Below are positions 1 through 10,206 of a DNA stretch of 64,000 nucleotides, piece after piece (the first letter of the stretch is position 1; every line of letters begins with the position of its first letter). The notes beneath the pieces were generated by a model that did not search any database, was not told where the DNA came from, and saw nothing but the letters and a program-made list of their open reading frames with translations. Source of the stretch: Antiquaquibacter metalliresistens (lineage in GTDB: Bacteria > Actinomycetota > Actinomycetes > Actinomycetales > Microbacteriaceae); the NCBI RefSeq assembly GCF_029211225.1, contig NZ_JARGEM010000002.1:310001-374000 (forward strand), read 5' to 3'. The position numbers and the translations under genes are program-made.

Positions 1-1789
1 TCGCCTCCGCTCGTTCGCGTCGTTCTTCGTCTTCCAGGCTCGAGATCACGAACCGGTAGTGCTCGCTCGAGGCGAGCAGCTCGGAGTGGGTACCGACGGC
101 GGTGACGCGACCGTCTTCGAGCAGCGCGACCCGGTCGGCGAGCATGACCGTCGATGGACGGTGCGCCACGATGAGCGCGGTGGTCGCGGCGAGCACGCGC
201 CGCAGTGCCGCCTCGACGAGGGCCTCGGTGTCCACGTCGAGCGCCGAGAGCGGGTCGTCGAGCACGAGGATCGACGGCTTGGCCGCGACCGCGCGCGCGA
301 GCGCCAACCGCTGACGCTGGCCGCCGGAGAGCGAGAGCCCCTCCTCTCCCACCCTGGTGTCGAGACCGTCGGGCAGGTCGTGGACGAAGGCGGCCTGCGC
401 GATCTCGAGGGCCTCGGCGAGGTCGGCCTCGGTGGCATCCGGGCGGCCGAGCAGCACGTTGTCGCGCACGCTCGCGGAGAAGAGCGTGGCATCCTCGAAC
501 GCCATCGCGATGAGCGAGCGCAGTTCGACCAGCCTGAGGTCGCGGATGTCGACCCCATCGATCTCGATGGCTCCCCCGGTCACGTCGTACAGCCGGGTGG
601 TGAGCGCCGTGAGGGTGGACTTGCCGGAGCCGGTCAACCCGACGAGCGCCATCGTCTCACCGGGCTCGATCTCGAGCTCGACACCGTCGATGAGGTCGGG
701 CACCTGCGCCGGCGAGTCCGCGTAGCGGAAGTGCACGTCGCGGAACGCGAGCCTGCCCTTGGGGTCGACGACCGTCTTCGGCTCGGCCGGGTCGACGATG
801 TCCTCCGGCTCGTCCATGACCTCGAAGAACCGATCGGCGGCGGTGCGGGTGTCGAAGGTCATGGAGAGCAGGAAGCCGATCGACTCCACCGGCCAGCGCA
901 GCACGGTCGCGGTCGCGAAGAACGCGGCGAGATCGCCGACCGAGATCTGGCCGTTCGCCGCGAGCCACACCCCGCCGAGCAGACTCAACGCGAACGTGAC
1001 GTCGGGCACGAGCAGCAACCAGAGCCAGATGCCGGCGATCGCGCGCGCCTTCTCGATCTCGGTGCCTCGCAACTGCTCGGCCTGGTCGGCGAAGTTCTTG
1101 AGCGCGTGCTTGCCCCGCCCGAAGGCCTTGAGCACACGGATGCCGTGCACCGACTCCTCGACGGTCGTCGCGAGATCGCCGGCCTGGTCCTGGCTGCGAC
1201 GGGCCACTACCGAGTACTTGTTCTCGAACAGGTAGCCGTAGATCCACAGCGGGATGGAGCAGACGATGAACAGCACCCCGAGGATCCAGGAGATGTTGAT
1301 CAGGAACACGAACCCGATGACGATCGTCAGCACGTTGACGACCAGCAGCACGAGACCGAAGGAGATCCAGCGCCGGATCAGGTTGAGGTCGCTCACGGCA
1401 CGCGAGAGCAGCTGTCCGCTGGGCCACCGATCGTGGAACCCCACCGGGAGGTTCTGCAGCTTGCGATACAGGGTGTTGCGCAGGCGGGCCTCGACGTGGG
1501 TGCCGGGCGTGAGCACGAACGCCCGCCGGGCGTAGACCATCACCGCCTCGATGATGCCGAGCCCGAGCACGATGAACACCGCCGGCCAGATCTGGGCCGA
1601 GTCCCCGGACTGCAGGGGCCCGTCGACGAGCGCGCGCAGCTCCTGCGGTATCAGCAGCGCGACGACCGCCGCGACGAGCGCGGTGACCATCCCGAGGTAG
1701 ATGCGCGGCATGGCCGGCTTCGCGTAGGGGTAGAGGCGCGCCAGTGAGGCGAAGGTTGACGAGCGCTTTCGCGGCGTCGGTGACGACAT
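1..1789 (-). CDS. ABC exporter half-transporter, ATP-binding/permease (C-terminus off window)
   Basis: A fused membrane and nucleotide-binding half of an ABC exporter; two such halves pair in the membrane to pump a substrate out. The N-terminal ~310 residues hold the helices of the membrane domain. The ATPase follows with Walker [10 protein letters not shown] near residue 388, signature [10 protein letters not shown] near 486 and Walker B ILVLDDP near 506, then a switch histidine in IVAHRPS. The residue after the Walker B aspartate is Asp, not the catalytic Glu, which is the mark of the degenerate site in heterodimeric exporters such as TM287/288. The partner should therefore carry the normal Glu and probably lies just left of the window. 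ATG at 1789 is the chosen start; a weak AGGA lies about 10 nt upstream. The gene runs off the left edge close to its expected end. The substrate is unknown. Confidence 0.9.
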   Translation of the reverse strand, partial: MSSPTPRKRSSTFASLARLYPYAKPAMPRIYLGMVTALVAAVVALLIPQELRALVDGPLQSGDSAQIWPAVFIVLGLGIIEAVMVYARRAFVLTPGTHVEARLRNTLYRKLQNLPVGFHDRWPSGQLLSRAVSDLNLIRRWISFGLVLLVVNVLTIVIGFVFLINISWILGVLFIVCSIPLWIYGYLFENKYSVVARRSQDQAGDLATTVEESVHGIRVLKAFGRGKHALKNFADQAEQLRGTEIEKARAIAGIWLWLLLVPDVTFALSLLGGVWLAANGQISVGDLAAFFATATVLRWPVESIGFLLSMTFDTRTAADRFFEVMDEPEDIVDPAEPKTVVDPKGRLAFRDVHFRYADSPAQVPDLIDGVELEIEPGETMALVGLTGSGKSTLTALTTRLYDVTGGAIEIDGVDIRDLRLVELRSLIAMAFEDATLFSASVRDNVLLGRPDATEADLAEALEIAQAAFVHDLPDGLDTRVGEEGLSLSGGQRQRLALARAVAAKPSILVLDDPLSALDVDTEALVEAALRRVLAATTALIVAHRPSTVMLADRVALLEDGRVTAVGTHSELLASSEHYRFVISSLEDEERRERAEA

Positions 1790-1825
1790 GTGAATGGTCC
1801 TGTGGTGGTGGTGAGAGCGGTGCGG

Positions 1826-1853
1826 AAGGCTGCTCCCGAGCCCGAGCAGCCTT
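1826..1853 (-). terminator. Hairpin after the dimethylargininase gene
   Basis: Ten-base arms AAGGCTGCTC and GAGCAGCCTT with an 8-nt loop lie about 40 nt past the stop of the gene at 1892-3112 and before the next minus-strand gene. The T-run is short (TTCC), so it may be a weak intrinsic terminator. Confidence 0.5.
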
Positions 1854-1891
1854 TCAGACTAGACCGCGAGGCCGTTCTTGTCGAGCCGAAC

Positions 1892-3112
1892 TCAGCGCAC
1901 GCGCACGGACAGGCAGGTGACGCAGCCCTCGAGCTTCTCGAACTCGCTGATGTCCACGGTGACGACGCGGTACCCGAGGTCGGCGATGAGCGCTGCGGAC
2001 TTCGGCGCGGACGAGGACATGAGCACCGCGTCATCCGCGAGCACCACCACGGCGGCACCGGGCTCCGGCAGCGCGAGGAAGCGCGGGAAGACCGCGGGGT
2101 TGTCGACGAGCTTGGCCTGACCGACCACGGTGCCGTCGGGCAGGGCGGTGACGGCGCTCTTGAGGTGCAGCACCTTCTTCACCGGCACCGCGACGACGGT
2201 GTAGCCGAGTCCGCCGACGATGGCGCGCAACTGGCGGATGCCCTCGGCATTCGTGCGACCGCCGCGCCCCACATAGACGGTGTCGCCGACCTTCAGCACG
2301 TCACCGCCGTCGAGGGTGCCGGGCAGCTCGATGCGGGCCACCGCGAGCCCGAGCTCGCCGACGACGCGCTCGACGGCCTCCGTCTCGGCGCGGCGGGACT
2401 CGGCGCCTGGGCTGGTGACGACGGCGACGTCGCCGAAGACGACGACAGCATCCTCGACGAAGACCGAGTCGGCGAGGTCATCGGCGGCGGGCACGTCCAC
2501 GATCTCGAAGCCGTTCGCCGCGAGCGCGTCGACATAGCCCTGCCACTGCTCGTCGGCGAGCTCGAGATCGATCGGGGTGCGCTCGAGGTGGGTGAGTTCT
2601 CCGTCGGCGAGGGTCGACGCGGGCTGGCGCACGAGCGCGATCACGCTGCGGCGTCGTGTGCGGGTGCCGAGCGCCCAGAGCCGCCGACCGAGCGTAAGGC
2701 TCGCGAGCGCCGCGAGCACGATGAACACGAGGCCGGTGCCGATGATTCCGTCGAAGACGTAGCCGGCGACCTGTGCGCTCCATGCGGTGCCGCCCGCGAA
2801 CACGGTGAAGCTCAGCCCCGCGACGACCGCGATCGCCCCGGCGAGCGCGCCGGCGAGCAGGGCGGTGAACCAGTAGCGGTTCGCACCGAGCACGGCCGCG
2901 ATCGCGACGAGCACGAACAGCGCCAGACTCACCGGCAGGAAGTAGGCACTGATCGGCCCGATGTTGGCGCTGGCCGAGCCGTTGGCCAGGAACAGTGCCA
3001 GCAGGTTGGCCAGGTGCGTCGCGACGGCGACGCCGACACCCACCAGGAGGGCCGCCAAGACGCGACGGGCGATGGGGATACGGCGGGCGGGCGCGGCGGT
3101 AGGCATGCGCAC
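1892..3112 (-). CDS. Dimethylargininase (DDAH) with an N-terminal membrane domain
   Basis: The C-terminal part (about 150-406) is a dimethylarginine dimethylaminohydrolase, a guanidine-modifying enzyme that splits methylated arginines into citrulline and methylamines. Family motifs are present: FVEDA near 218-222, TLDGGD at 266-271, GRTNAEG near 285-291, a catalytic His at 317 in LHLKSA and the nucleophile Cys at 400 in CVTCLSVR. The first ~145 residues are unlike ordinary DDAH. They form about four hydrophobic helices (roughly 16-42, 52-78, 82-104, 116-142) followed by a basic stretch RTRRR that would face the cytoplasm. The enzyme is therefore probably anchored to the inner face of the membrane. 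Usual DDAH length is about 255-285, so the extra domain explains the 406 residues. An alternative start two codons downstream is possible. The role in this bacterium is not shown by the context. Confidence 0.85.
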   Translation of the reverse strand: MRMPTAAPARRIPIARRVLAALLVGVGVAVATHLANLLALFLANGSASANIGPISAYFLPVSLALFVLVAIAAVLGANRYWFTALLAGALAGAIAVVAGLSFTVFAGGTAWSAQVAGYVFDGIIGTGLVFIVLAALASLTLGRRLWALGTRTRRRSVIALVRQPASTLADGELTHLERTPIDLELADEQWQGYVDALAANGFEIVDVPAADDLADSVFVEDAVVVFGDVAVVTSPGAESRRAETEAVERVVGELGLAVARIELPGTLDGGDVLKVGDTVYVGRGGRTNAEGIRQLRAIVGGLGYTVVAVPVKKVLHLKSAVTALPDGTVVGQAKLVDNPAVFPRFLALPEPGAAVVVLADDAVLMSSSAPKSAALIADLGYRVVTVDISEFEKLEGCVTCLSVRVR

Positions 3113-3143
3113 AACCTATCGAGTCGAAGCTATGGATCTGCTG

Positions 3144-4775
3144 TCAGTGGAAGAAGTGGCGCTCGCCGGTGAAGTACATCGTCACGCCGGCGGCGCGCAC
3201 CGCAGCGACGACCTCCTCGTCGCGGATGGATCCGCCGGGCTGCACGATCGCCGCCACCCCGGCTTCGATCAGGATCTCCGCCCCGTCCGCGAAGGGGAAG
3301 AACGCGTCGCTGGCGGCGACCGAACCGGCCGCGCGCTCGCCGGCGCGGGCGACCGCCAGACGGCAGGAATCGACGCGGTTGACCTGTCCCATGCCGACGC
3401 CGACCGCCGCGCCGTCCTTGGCGAGCAGGATGCCGTTGGACTTCACCGCGCGCACCGCACGCCACGCGAACTCCAGGTCGGCCAGGGTGGCGGCATCGAC
3501 CGGGTCGCCCGCGGCGAGGGTCCAGCCGGACGCCGGCGCGAAGTGGATGTCGGGCTGCTGAGCCAGCAGGCCGCCGGAGATCTGCCGCACCTCCACGCGT
3601 CCTCGCGCAGCGCGCTCGGTCTCGTATCCGGAGGGCAGTTCGAGGATGCGCAGGTTCTTCTTGGCCTGCAGCACCTCGAGGGCGCCGGGCTCGAACCCGG
3701 GAGCGACGACGACCTCGGTGAAGATCGGGGCGATCGACTCGGCGGCCTCGCGCGTGATCGGCCGGTTGGCCGCTATCACCCCGCCGAACGCCGACACCGG
3801 ATCGCAGGCGTGCGCAAGCGCGTGCGCCTCGGCGATCGTGGCGGCGGTGGCGATCCCGCAGGGATTGGCGTGCTTGATGATCGCGACGGCCGGCCCCTCG
3901 TGGTCGTAGGCGGCGCGCAGGGCCGCGTCGGCATCCACGTAGTTGTTGTAGGACATCTCCTTGCCGCCGAGCTGGGTCGCCTGCGCGATGCCCGCGCCCC
4001 CCACGGTGTAGAGGGCGGCCGCCTGGTGCGCGTTCTCGCCGTAGCGCAGGGTCGTCGCGAGCTCGGCGGCGACCACCAGCTGCTGCGAGAACGGACTCGG
4101 GGACTCCTCGGCGGGCCGGTCGATGCCGAGCTCGATGGACCAGTCCGGTCCCGTCTCGGCGAACCAGCCGGCGACTTGGGCGTCGTACGCCGCGGTGTGC
4201 GCGAAGGCCTCCGCGGCGAGGCGGCGGCGCTGCACGAGGCGAGTGCCGCCGAGCTTCAGCGCCTTGACCACCTGGTCGTAGCTGCCCGGGGAGGTGACCA
4301 CCGCGACGTTGGCGTGGTTCTTGGCGGAGGCGCGCACGAGGGCGGGGCCGCCGATGTCGATCTGCTCGACGACGTCGTCGGGCGCCGCCCCCGAGGCGAC
4401 CGTCTCGGCGAACGGGTACAGGTTCGAGACGACCAGCTCGAACGGCGCGATGCCGAGCTCGGCGAGCTCGCGCTCATGGGCGGCGAGCCGCAGGTCCGCG
4501 AGGAGTCCGGCGTGGATCGCGGGGTGCAGCGTGCGCACGCGGCCGTCGAGCGACTCGGGGAAGCCGGTGACGGCGGCGACCTCGGTGACCGGCAGTCCGG
4601 CATCCGCGATCGTCTTGGCGGTCGAGCCGGTGGAGACGATCTCCACCCCCGCGGCGGCGAGCGCGGTCGCGAGCTCCACGAGCCCGGTCTTGTCGCTCAC
4701 CGAGACGAGGGCGCGACGCACGGGGATGACGTCGCGTTCGCGGTAGTCGGCGGGGTCGTGGCTCGGGCCGGACAT
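3144..4775 (-). CDS. purH: Bifunctional AICAR formyltransferase / IMP cyclohydrolase
   Basis: Catalyses the last two steps of de novo purine synthesis: formylation of AICAR with 10-formyltetrahydrofolate and ring closure to IMP. The N-terminal MGS-like cyclohydrolase domain shows VSVSDKTG (24-31), STGST (48-52) and GRVRTLHP (78-85). The C-terminal transformylase domain carries the catalytic Lys-His in [10 protein letters not shown] near residue 300 and ends with [11 protein letters not shown] and TGERHFFH. At 543 residues it has the normal length. Its ATG shares one base with the purN stop (TGATG), so it should be translationally coupled to purN and both belong to one minus-strand operon behind the PerM-like gene. 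Confidence 0.98.
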   Translation of the reverse strand: MSGPSHDPADYRERDVIPVRRALVSVSDKTGLVELATALAAAGVEIVSTGSTAKTIADAGLPVTEVAAVTGFPESLDGRVRTLHPAIHAGLLADLRLAAHERELAELGIAPFELVVSNLYPFAETVASGAAPDDVVEQIDIGGPALVRASAKNHANVAVVTSPGSYDQVVKALKLGGTRLVQRRRLAAEAFAHTAAYDAQVAGWFAETGPDWSIELGIDRPAEESPSPFSQQLVVAAELATTLRYGENAHQAAALYTVGGAGIAQATQLGGKEMSYNNYVDADAALRAAYDHEGPAVAIIKHANPCGIATAATIAEAHALAHACDPVSAFGGVIAANRPITREAAESIAPIFTEVVVAPGFEPGALEVLQAKKNLRILELPSGYETERAARGRVEVRQISGGLLAQQPDIHFAPASGWTLAAGDPVDAATLADLEFAWRAVRAVKSNGILLAKDGAAVGVGMGQVNRVDSCRLAVARAGERAAGSVAASDAFFPFADGAEILIEAGVAAIVQPGGSIRDEEVVAAVRAAGVTMYFTGERHFFH

Positions 4776-5362
4776 CAGCGCAGCTCCTTGAGGTCGATTC
4801 GCGAGTTGGCGATGTCGAGGATCGCCTGGATGAGCAGGCGGCGCTCGACGGGCTTGATGCGCTCGTGCAGGCGGGCCTCGTCATCGCCCTCGTGCACCGG
4901 GATGCGTTCCTGCGCGATGATCGGCCCGCTGTCCACGCCGTCGTCGACGACGATCACACTCGCCCCCGTCTCGGCGACGCCCGCGGCGAGCGCGTCGCGC
5001 ACCGCGTGGGCACCGGGGAACTCCGGCAGATAGGCCGGGTGCGTGTTGATGGCGTTCGGCGCGAGGGCCGAGACGACCCGCGGCGGCAGCAGTTTCATGA
5101 AGCCGCTCAAGACCACGAGGTGTGGTTGCCAGAAGCGGATCTGCTCCAGCAGGGCATCGCCCCAGGCATCCCGGTCGTCGAAGCTCGAGAGGGCGACCGA
5201 GAAGGTGGGGATGCCGTAGGCCTCCGCATGCTCGAACCCCTCCGCGTCGCGGTCCGCTCCGACCGCGACCACGCGCGCGGGGAACTCGGCGTCTTCGGAG
5301 GCCTCGAGCAGGGCCCGCAGGTTCGACCCGCCGCCCGAGATGAGTACGACGAGCTTCAGCAC
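4775..5362 (-). CDS. purN: Phosphoribosylglycinamide formyltransferase
   Basis: Transfers a formyl group from 10-formyltetrahydrofolate to GAR, the third step of purine synthesis. The 195-residue protein has the N-terminal phosphate loop SGGGSN (9-14) and the catalytic triad at the same numbers as the E. coli enzyme: Asn106 and His108 in [13 protein letters not shown], and Asp144 in DDGVDSG. The gene follows the PerM-like gene and overlaps purH by one base. This order (PerM-like, purN, purH) is a common actinobacterial arrangement, known for example around Rv0955 in mycobacteria. Confidence 0.98.
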   Translation of the reverse strand: MLKLVVLISGGGSNLRALLEASEDAEFPARVVAVGADRDAEGFEHAEAYGIPTFSVALSSFDDRDAWGDALLEQIRFWQPHLVVLSGFMKLLPPRVVSALAPNAINTHPAYLPEFPGAHAVRDALAAGVAETGASVIVVDDGVDSGPIIAQERIPVHEGDDEARLHERIKPVERRLLIQAILDIANSRIDLKELR

Positions 5363-5371
5363 CCGATCAGC

Positions 5372-6580
5372 CTAGCGCGCGGGCCCGCGACGGTCGGCTG
5401 AGCTCCCCCGCCGGCTGGCGAGCAGGCCAAGCGTGCAGGCGATCGCGAGTTCGATGGCCGCGCAGATGCCGACGGCCCACGGATCGGGACCGACGTGCGC
5501 GAGCCGCCCCGGGCCGGCCGAGCCCGCCGAGGCCCAGGCGAGCAGGCCGAGCAGTACGCCGCCGACGACGCCGGCGCCGATGCCCGCGAGCAGCAGTGGT
5601 CCCCCGTCGAGCCGTGCGCGCAACCGCGGGCCGAGCGCCGCGCCGACCAGAAACCCGACGGCGATCGGTACGACGAGGCCGACGAAGCCGAACGCGAGCT
5701 GGCCGCTCGGCAGCGCCCCGAGCATCGGCAGGGCCGGCACGGGGCCGAGCTGTGTGCCGAGGGGACTGACGAGCGAGCCGGTGCCGATCGCGAAGCCCGG
5801 GCCGATGAGCCACGAGGCGCTCCAGATCACGGCGTTGGGGATGAGCGCCAGCTGACCGATCGTGATCGCGATGCCGCCGAGCACCTCGCCGTGCAGGCTC
5901 TCGTAGAGGGTGATGATCTTGGCGTACGACCCGACGAGCGCCGCGGTCGTGACGAGCGCGGCGGTGGCGACCACGGCGGCGGCGGCGGCCGCTCCGCCGC
6001 GCAGCGCCGTGACGATGGTCAGGCGCGGGGTGGCGGGCAGACGTTGGAACCATTCGCGCAGGCGGCCGCCCGCGTCATCCACCTCGAGGCGCACCCCGAT
6101 CACGAGGCCGATCGCGAACACGACCGTCGGCAGCAGGGTGCCCTGCCAGAGCGAGGGGCGGGCCAGCGGATGCAGCGCCGAGAACGTCACCAGGAACGAC
6201 AGCCCGGCGAACGTCGCGAGCGAGACGAGTTCGCCGAGGCGTCGGTTGCGCGTCTCGGCGACCCGGCGGCCGGCCCGGATGCCGAGCAGCACGGTCAGCA
6301 GGCCGAACCCGAGCAGTGCGATGGTCACGATGATGGGCTCCCCCGCGCCAGGGAACCCGAACGCGGCGGCCGTGACCGGGTCGAGGCTCAGCCGCACATC
6401 GACGCCGTGCCCGACGAGCCAGATGTCGACCGCGGCGCGCCAGAACACCGTCCAATCGATCGCCAGACCGTACTGGAACGCCCACATCGCCGTCAGCGGC
6501 ACGAGAGGGATGGCAATGCCGATCGCTGCCACGAGGAGCGCCTCGAAGGCGGCGAAGAGTGCGGTGAGCCTTCGGTTCAT
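5372..6580 (-). CDS. PerM-like polytopic membrane protein (DUF6350)
   Basis: A 402-residue integral membrane protein with about nine or ten hydrophobic helices and a short basic C-terminus. The sequence type and position immediately before purN match the actinobacterial DUF6350 family, whose mycobacterial member PerM (Rv0955) is linked to cell division and persistence. No enzymatic motif is visible. It ends 10 nt before purN, so it is likely in the same transcript although its role is unrelated to purines. The family assignment rests on context and overall character; the function here is inferred only by family. Confidence 0.75.
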   Translation of the reverse strand: MNRRLTALFAAFEALLVAAIGIAIPLVPLTAMWAFQYGLAIDWTVFWRAAVDIWLVGHGVDVRLSLDPVTAAAFGFPGAGEPIIVTIALLGFGLLTVLLGIRAGRRVAETRNRRLGELVSLATFAGLSFLVTFSALHPLARPSLWQGTLLPTVVFAIGLVIGVRLEVDDAGGRLREWFQRLPATPRLTIVTALRGGAAAAAAVVATAALVTTAALVGSYAKIITLYESLHGEVLGGIAITIGQLALIPNAVIWSASWLIGPGFAIGTGSLVSPLGTQLGPVPALPMLGALPSGQLAFGFVGLVVPIAVGFLVGAALGPRLRARLDGGPLLLAGIGAGVVGGVLLGLLAWASAGSAGPGRLAHVGPDPWAVGICAAIELAIACTLGLLASRRGSSADRRGPAR

Positions 6581-6588
6581 GCGATGCG

Positions 6589-7092
6589 CTAGTGCACGAT
6601 CTCGTTGAGGATGATCAGGAGCAAGCCGAAGAAGGCGGTGCCGATGCCGCCGAAGATGCGCACCACCAGGTGCGAGCCGCGCTGGGCGAAGGCGTTGTAC
6701 CCGAGCACGCCGAGCGTGATCATCGCCGAGAGCAGGGCGAGGCTCACCGCATCATCGGTCTCGATGACCTTGAAGACGCCGAGCAGCATGATGAGCGAGG
6801 GCAGGATCGCCGTATAGAGCATGCCCGAGGAGTGCTTGAAGGACTGCCAGGTGGCGGCCCCCAGGGTGATCTCCTTGCCGTCGGTCACGCCGTGTCGGGC
6901 GATCGTGCCGGCGAAGACATGGGCGCCCCAGAAGATGATGAGCGAGATCGCCGCGACGATCAGCACCTCGAGGGAGTCCGCCGGTTTGTCGTCGTTATCG
7001 GAAAGGCCACCGAGGAGCGCACCGTAGAGGATGAGACCGTAGATGGCGTCGGGCGTCACGAACCGATCGTGCATCCACTGGCGCAAACCCAT
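6589..7092 (-). CDS. Hypothetical membrane protein
   Basis: A 167-residue protein beginning MGLRQWMHDRFVTPD. Hydrophobic segments lie near 16-30, 43-64, 93-112, 116-134 and 143-164, so four or five helices are likely. A short acidic loop SDNDDKPAD sits after the first helix. ATG at 7092 is chosen because upstream in-frame sequence is Arg-rich and not protein-like. The stop lies 8 nt before the PerM-like gene, which suggests co-transcription. I do not recognise the family and cannot assign a function. Confidence 0.7.
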   Translation of the reverse strand: MGLRQWMHDRFVTPDAIYGLILYGALLGGLSDNDDKPADSLEVLIVAAISLIIFWGAHVFAGTIARHGVTDGKEITLGAATWQSFKHSSGMLYTAILPSLIMLLGVFKVIETDDAVSLALLSAMITLGVLGYNAFAQRGSHLVVRIFGGIGTAFFGLLLIILNEIVH

Positions 7093-7130
7093 GCCATTAC
7101 CGTAGCGGCAGGTCGAGCCTGCGCCCGGGT

Positions 7131-7835
7131 TCAGCCTGCGGGCGGCGCGCCCGCGGCCTGCAGGATGAAGTCGGCCACGGCATCCGCGTGCGAGACGAGG
7201 GAGAGGTGACTCGACGGCAACTCGATCGTCGTGGCCCCCATGCGCCGCGCGAGGAAGCGCTCGAGCCCGGGATCGATGGTGCGATCGAGCGTGGACACCT
7301 GGTACCAGGTGGGCTTCGACCGCCATGCCGCCACGGTGGTGCGGCCCGAGAACAGACTCGTCGAGATGCGGCCCTGCACCGCGAACAGCACGCGAGCGTC
7401 GGCCGGGTCGAGATCGCCCGCGAAGTCCTCGAGGAACGCCTGCTCGTTCAGCCAGGAGAACCCGTCGGCCGTCTGCAGCCCGGCGCTCGCTGGCGGCTTC
7501 GGGTACTGCCCGGCGAGCGCGGCCCAGTCCTCACCCGCGTCCGGGGCCCGGGCGGCGATGTAGACGAGCCCCGCGACGTTGTCGTGCAGGCCCGACTCGC
7601 TGATCACCGTGCCGGCCCAGGAGTGCCCGACGAGCAGGCACGGGCCATCCTGCAGGTCGAGGATGCGACGGGTCGCCGCCACGTCGTCGTCCAGCGAGGT
7701 CAGCGGGTTCTGCACCGCGGTCGCCGTCATGCCGGCGGCCTGCAGCCTGCGGATCACCGGGGACCAGCTCGACCCGTCGGCGTAGGCGCCGTGCACGAGC
7801 ACGGCATTGCGAATCGAATTCATCTCGGTCGCCAT
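7131..7835 (-). CDS. Alpha/beta hydrolase
   Basis: A 234-residue single-domain alpha/beta-fold hydrolase. The oxyanion-side motif LVHGAYADGSSW (13-24) and the nucleophile elbow GHSWAG (Ser72) are clear. The catalytic His is probably His210 or His216 in the C-terminal segment SSHLSLVSH. The family is the small esterase group related to MenH and plant salicylate/pyrethroid esterases, often annotated only as alpha/beta hydrolase. No signal peptide is present, so it is cytoplasmic. It stands alone between a membrane protein and sucD; the substrate cannot be read from the sequence. Confidence 0.85.
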   Translation of the reverse strand: MATEMNSIRNAVLVHGAYADGSSWSPVIRRLQAAGMTATAVQNPLTSLDDDVAATRRILDLQDGPCLLVGHSWAGTVISESGLHDNVAGLVYIAARAPDAGEDWAALAGQYPKPPASAGLQTADGFSWLNEQAFLEDFAGDLDPADARVLFAVQGRISTSLFSGRTTVAAWRSKPTWYQVSTLDRTIDPGLERFLARRMGATTIELPSSHLSLVSHADAVADFILQAAGAPPAG

Positions 7836-7883
7836 GCCGCCAGTATGCTCCAGGGCCGCGGCGAAGCCAAAGCCCGGATGCCG

Positions 7884-8774
7884 TCAGCGCGCGGCGAGCA
7901 GCTCCCGCATGAGCGCGGCGGTCTCGCTCGGCGTCTTGCCGACCTTGACGCCCGCGGCCTCGAGGGCCTCCTTCTTGCCCTGCGCGGTGCCCGCACCGGC
8001 GGAGACGATCGCACCCGCGTGACCCATGGTCTTGCCCTCGGGAGCGGTGAAGCCGGCGACGTAGCCGACGACCGGCTTCGTCACGTACTCGCGGATGAAG
8101 TCGGCGGCACGCTCCTCGGCGTCACCGCCGATCTCGCCGATCATGACGATCGCCTCGGTCTCCGGGTCGTCTTGGAAGGCGCGCAGCGCGTCGATGTGGG
8201 TCGTGCCGATGATCGGGTCGCCGCCGATGCCGATCGCGGTCGAGAAGCCGAGGTCGCGCAGCTCGTACATCATCTGGTAGGTCAGCGTGCCCGACTTGGA
8301 GACCAGGCCGATCGGGCCCTTACCAGTGATCGTCGCGGGGGTGATGCCCACGAGCGACTCACCGGGCGTGATGATGCCGGGGCAGTTCGGGCCGATGATG
8401 CGGGTGGTGTTGCCCTTGTCCTTCGCGTAGGCCCAGGCCTCCGCGGTGTCCTGCACCGGAATGCCCTCGGTGATCACGACGAGCAGCGGGATCTCGGCGT
8501 CGATCGCCTCGATCATGGCGTCCTTCGCGAAGGCCGGGGGAACGAAGATGATCGAGACGTCGGCACCCGTGGCATCCATCGCCTCCTTGACCGTGCCGAA
8601 CACCGGCAGGCTCACGCCGCCCTCGTGCTCGACCGTGGTGCCCGCCTTGCGGGCGTTGACCCCGCCGACGACCTGGGTGCCTGCCTTGAGCATGAGCGCG
8701 GTGTGCTTGGTGCCCTCGCCGCCGGTGATGCCCTGGACGATGACCTTGTTGTCCTTGTTGAGGAAGATCGACAT
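7884..8774 (-). CDS. sucD: Succinyl-CoA synthetase alpha subunit
   Basis: With SucC it converts succinyl-CoA, phosphate and NDP to succinate, CoA and NTP in the TCA cycle. The 296-residue protein starts [15 protein letters not shown], has the CoA-binding Rossmann region [11 protein letters not shown] (15-25), and the phosphohistidine His252 in [15 protein letters not shown] at 8774 is chosen because homologues start here; the upstream open frame is the other-frame shadow of sucC. It begins 11 nt after the sucC stop, as usual for this operon. Confidence 0.98.
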   Translation of the reverse strand: MSIFLNKDNKVIVQGITGGEGTKHTALMLKAGTQVVGGVNARKAGTTVEHEGGVSLPVFGTVKEAMDATGADVSIIFVPPAFAKDAMIEAIDAEIPLLVVITEGIPVQDTAEAWAYAKDKGNTTRIIGPNCPGIITPGESLVGITPATITGKGPIGLVSKSGTLTYQMMYELRDLGFSTAIGIGGDPIIGTTHIDALRAFQDDPETEAIVMIGEIGGDAEERAADFIREYVTKPVVGYVAGFTAPEGKTMGHAGAIVSAGAGTAQGKKEALEAAGVKVGKTPSETAALMRELLAAR

Positions 8775-8785
8775 GCTCTGTTCCC

Positions 8786-9949
8786 TTACGCGTTCGCGAG
8801 TTCGGCGGCCTTGTCGGCGCCGGAGTCCATGGTGTCCGCCAGGGTGACCAGCGGGTTGTTGGCGGCGCGCAGGATGGCGCGGCCCTCCTCGACCTTGTTG
8901 CCGTCGAGTCGCACGACCAGCGGCTTGGTCGCGGTGTCGCCCAGGATCTCCAGGGCCTTCACGATGCCGTTGGCGACCGCGTCGCACGCCGTGATGCCGC
9001 CGAAGACGTTGACGAAGACGCTCTTGACCTGCGGGTCACCGAGGATCACGTCGAGGCCGTTGGCCATCACCTCGGCGGATGCTCCACCGCCGATGTCGAG
9101 GAAGTTCGCGGGCTTGACGCCGCCGTGCTTCTCGCCGGCGTAGCTGACCACGTCGAGGGTGGACATGACCAGTCCTGCACCGTTGCCGATGATGCCGACC
9201 TCGCCGTCGAGCTTGACGTAGTTGAGGTCGTTGGCCTTGGCCTTGGCCTCGAGCGGGTCCGCGGCATCCTTGTCTTCGAGTGCCTCGTGGTTCGGGTGAC
9301 GGAACGCCGCGTTCTCGTCGAGCGTCACCTTGCCGTCGAGGGCGAGGATCGAGCCGTCTTCGGTGAGCACGAGCGGGTTGACCTCGACGAGCGTCGCGTC
9401 CTCACCCTTGTAGACCTCGTAGAGCTTCACGATGACGGGGGCGACCTTGGCGACGAGTTCCTCCGCGAAGTGCCCGGCGCGCGCGATCTCGGTCGCCTTG
9501 GCGAGGTCGATGCCCGCGACCGGGTCGACCTCGATCTTGGCGAGGGCGTCGGGGCGCTCGACGGCGAGCTCCTCGATCTCCATGCCGCCCTCGACGCTGC
9601 ACAGCGAGAGGTAGGAGCGGTTGGCCCGGTCGAGCAGCACCGAGAAGTAGAACTCCTGGGCGATCTTGGCTCCTGCAGCGACCATCACGCGCTTGACGAC
9701 GTGGCCCTTGATGTCGAGGCCGAGGATGGCCTGCGCCGCGGTGAAGGCGTCGTCCGCGGTCGGGGCGACCTTCACGCCGCCCGCCTTGCCGCGACCGCCG
9801 GTCTTGACCTGCGCCTTGACGACGGTCAGACCGCCGATCTTCTCGGCCGCCGCCTTCGCCTCCTCCGGAGTGTCCGCGATGATGCCGGCGAGCACCGGCA
9901 CCCCATAGGACTCGAAAAGGTCACGTGCCTGGTACTCGAAGAGATCCAC
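8786..9949 (-). CDS. sucC: Succinyl-CoA synthetase beta subunit (ADP-forming type)
   Basis: The nucleotide-binding subunit of succinyl-CoA synthetase. The N-terminal ATP-grasp domain begins with the hallmark [16 protein letters not shown] and contains [18 protein letters not shown] near 40-58; the C-terminal CoA-ligase domain holds [10 protein letters not shown] and [12 protein letters not shown] start at 9949 gives 387 residues, the family length. Longer in-frame extension into 10018 looks non-coding. No strong Shine-Dalgarno is visible before this GTG. It forms an operon with sucD. Confidence 0.97.
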   Translation of the reverse strand: MDLFEYQARDLFESYGVPVLAGIIADTPEEAKAAAEKIGGLTVVKAQVKTGGRGKAGGVKVAPTADDAFTAAQAILGLDIKGHVVKRVMVAAGAKIAQEFYFSVLLDRANRSYLSLCSVEGGMEIEELAVERPDALAKIEVDPVAGIDLAKATEIARAGHFAEELVAKVAPVIVKLYEVYKGEDATLVEVNPLVLTEDGSILALDGKVTLDENAAFRHPNHEALEDKDAADPLEAKAKANDLNYVKLDGEVGIIGNGAGLVMSTLDVVSYAGEKHGGVKPANFLDIGGGASAEVMANGLDVILGDPQVKSVFVNVFGGITACDAVANGIVKALEILGDTATKPLVVRLDGNKVEEGRAILRAANNPLVTLADTMDSGADKAAELANA

Positions 9950-10122
9950 GCTGTATACGTCCAATCGCGCGTTGGGGATGATCGGCCCGGCCGCCCGCCG
10001 AAACTCTCTCGGCGTCAAGACGCTTTGGCCACGGAGAACTCTACTCGCTCTGGCTGGACACGATGTCGGCGAGCGCCCCGCCAGGCGCGAAGGTTTGCCG
10101 ATTCTTATCGCGACACCCGCGT

Positions 10123-10180
10123 CGAGTTCGCCCGTTCTGCCGTTTCCACGGTCGCGGAGGCGGCAGAACGGGCGAACTCG
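10123..10180. repeat. Perfect 20-bp inverted repeat upstream of the DUF2236 gene
   Basis: Arms 10123-10142 (begins CGAGTTCGCC) and 10161-10180 (ends GGGCGAACTCG) are exact reverse complements with an 18-nt loop. It sits in the 257-bp divergent gap between sucC and the gene at 10207, ending 26 bp before that start. There is no T-run, so a terminator is unlikely. It could be a REP-like palindrome, a large operator or a remnant of a small mobile element. Confidence 0.85.
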
Positions 10181-10206
10181 CCGACACGAGCGCGGACAAT
10201 GGCTTC

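Noticed and set aside
59-1747. Long plus-strand open frame (562 codons) opposite the ABC exporter
   Set aside because: Arg/Asp/His-rich composition and no motifs; it is antisense to an exporter with clear ABC motifs, an effect of high GC.
10063-10206. Upstream extension of the DUF2236 protein
   Set aside because: It would translate the 20-bp inverted repeat; homologous N-terminus fits the GTG at 10207.
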